This document shows positions 5,552-6,013 of a stretch of DNA of 6,013 nucleotides, in pieces. Origin of the DNA: Deltaproteobacteria bacterium (GTDB lineage Bacteria > Desulfobacterota > Dissulfuribacteria > Dissulfuribacterales > QOAL01); NCBI GenBank assembly GCA_026988585.1, contig JALSKY010000305.1, positions 1-6,013 of the forward strand. The letters run 5' to 3'. Below the pieces are notes generated by a model that had not been told where the DNA came from, made no database searches, and saw only the letters and a list, made by a program, of their open reading frames with translations. A program made the position numbers and the translations under genes. Numbering within the stretch: the first letter of the stretch is position 1; every line of letters begins with the position of its first letter.

Positions 5552-5607
5552 CCATGATGGGGACAGGCAAAATATAGACTGTCAATCTTTGCCTGTCCCC
5601 ATCATGG
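5552..5607. repeat. Perfect 20-bp inverted repeat containing the TGGGGACAGGC element (copy C)
   Basis: The left arm CCATGATGGGGACAGGCAAA (5552-5571) is exactly complementary to 5588-5607, with a 16-base loop. The inner unit, 5558-5602, starts TGGGGACAGGC and ends GCCTGTCCCCA and is therefore a complete, symmetrical version of the repeat seen twice in mtaB. No T-tract follows either arm, so an intrinsic terminator is unlikely. Its form recalls REP/BIME-type or MITE-type palindromes that are moved by transposases acting in trans; no such gene is in the window. Confidence 0.85.
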
Positions 5608-5611
5608 GACC

Positions 5612-5640
5612 TTGACAAGCAATCCATTGACTGATACTGC
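5612..5640 (+). promoter_or_regulatory. Candidate promoter for the ligase gene
   Basis: A perfect -35 TTGACA (5612-5617) lies five bases after the palindrome. The -10 is weak: GATACT at a spacing of 15 or TACTGC at 17. The ligase ATG is about 41 bases further on. Confidence 0.35.
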
Positions 5641-5680
5641 ACTAAACCATTAAATATGACTCAGGAGCATCTCTTTCACC

Positions 5681-6013
5681 ATGATCCAGAACAGTGAAAA
5701 CCGGATCCTTTCAGCCAGTGATCTTGAACAGATCCAGACCTACGGGCTGCAGTGGACAGTTCGTCATGCCTATGAAAACAGCAGCTTCTACAGGGAGCAG
5801 TTCCGGCAGAATCATCTTGATCCTGACGAAATTCATACCTTGGGAGATCTCCGGAAACTCCCCTTCACCACTGCTGAACATTTCAGGGAGGACTACCCCT
5901 TTCCTCTCCTGTCTGTGCCCTATGACCAGGTTCTCAGGATACACGCATCATCCGGCACAACAGGAAGACGCAAGATAGTTGCCTATACACATAAAGATAT
6001 TCAAGACTGGACA
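5681..6013 (+). CDS. Phenylacetate-CoA ligase-like acyl-adenylating enzyme (5' part)
   Basis: The first 111 codons of an ANL-superfamily ligase, cut by the window edge. PaaK-type enzymes activate phenylacetate or another aryl acid with ATP and then form the CoA thioester. Family features in order are a helical N-terminus, RHAYENSSFYREQF (28-41), DLRKLPFTT (56-64), the DYPFPLLSVP stretch (71-80) and the phosphate-binding loop HASSGTTGRRKIVAYT (88-103). The loop normally ends GKPTVVGYT in this family, so GRRKIVAYT is a departure that may mark a different substrate; paralogues are common in Desulfobacterota. The ATG is the only start, since an in-frame TGA lies at 5657-5659; AGGAG (5663-5667) is 13 bases away, a long spacing. 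It diverges from the cytochrome. Acyl specificity and the C-terminal lid cannot be judged. Confidence 0.88.
   Translation, partial: MIQNSENRILSASDLEQIQTYGLQWTVRHAYENSSFYREQFRQNHLDPDEIHTLGDLRKLPFTTAEHFREDYPFPLLSVPYDQVLRIHASSGTTGRRKIVAYTHKDIQDWT

Noticed and set aside
5552..5607. Hairpin read as a rho-independent terminator
   Set aside because: No T-run follows either arm and no gene ends nearby: the cytochrome and the ligase both start away from it.

Overview
The window looks like chromosome from an anaerobic, respiring bacterium, most likely a Desulfobacterota (sulfate- or sulfur-metabolising 'deltaproteobacterial') lineage. The grounds are a NIL-domain 2[4Fe-4S] ferredoxin, a membrane-anchored di-heme c-type cytochrome, a phenylacetate-CoA-ligase-type acyl-CoA ligase, and an MnmA with a CxxC active-site loop. 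This assignment is inference from gene content. No rRNA, tRNA or CRISPR array is visible.

Layout. Bases 1-271 hold no convincing gene, only a perfect but orphan Shine-Dalgarno sequence and a possible gene remnant. A HAD-superfamily phosphatase (272-838, minus) diverges from a NIL-ferredoxin (964-1392, plus). The latter is followed by mnmA (1467-2603, plus) and mtaB (2594-4096, plus), which overlap by 10 bases. Converging on mtaB is speE, spermidine synthase (4114-4983, minus), with a di-heme cytochrome (5063-5440, minus) upstream on the same strand. A 240-base control region (5441-5680) with a 13-base dyad, candidate promoters and a perfect 20-bp hairpin separates the cytochrome from a paaK-like ligase (5681 onward, plus) that runs off the window.

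Function. MnmA (2-thiolation of U34) and MtaB (methylthiolation of t6A37) both modify anticodon loops, and in bacteria that have both they share tRNA-Lys(UUU) as a substrate. The ferredoxin in front of them belongs to a family whose archaeal members act in sulfide-dependent sulfur assimilation, so the plus-strand cluster may be a sulfur/Fe-S tRNA-thiolation unit. speE adds polyamine synthesis; the cytochrome and ligase belong to respiration and acyl-CoA activation.

Most notable signal. The 3' part of mtaB, encoding its TRAM domain, seems to have been invaded twice by a short repeat beginning TGGGGACAGGC; the same sequence forms a perfect palindrome between the cytochrome and the ligase. One insertion (78 bp flanked by GAA) adds exactly 27 codons in frame. 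The other (20 bp flanked by GTT) breaks the ancestral frame and leaves an A7 run phased as a -1 slippery heptamer, A AAA AAA. Shifting -1 there restores a normal-looking TRAM ending. The heptamer is read by tRNA-Lys(UUU), the tRNA these two enzymes are expected to modify, so feedback through frameshifting is a testable possibility.
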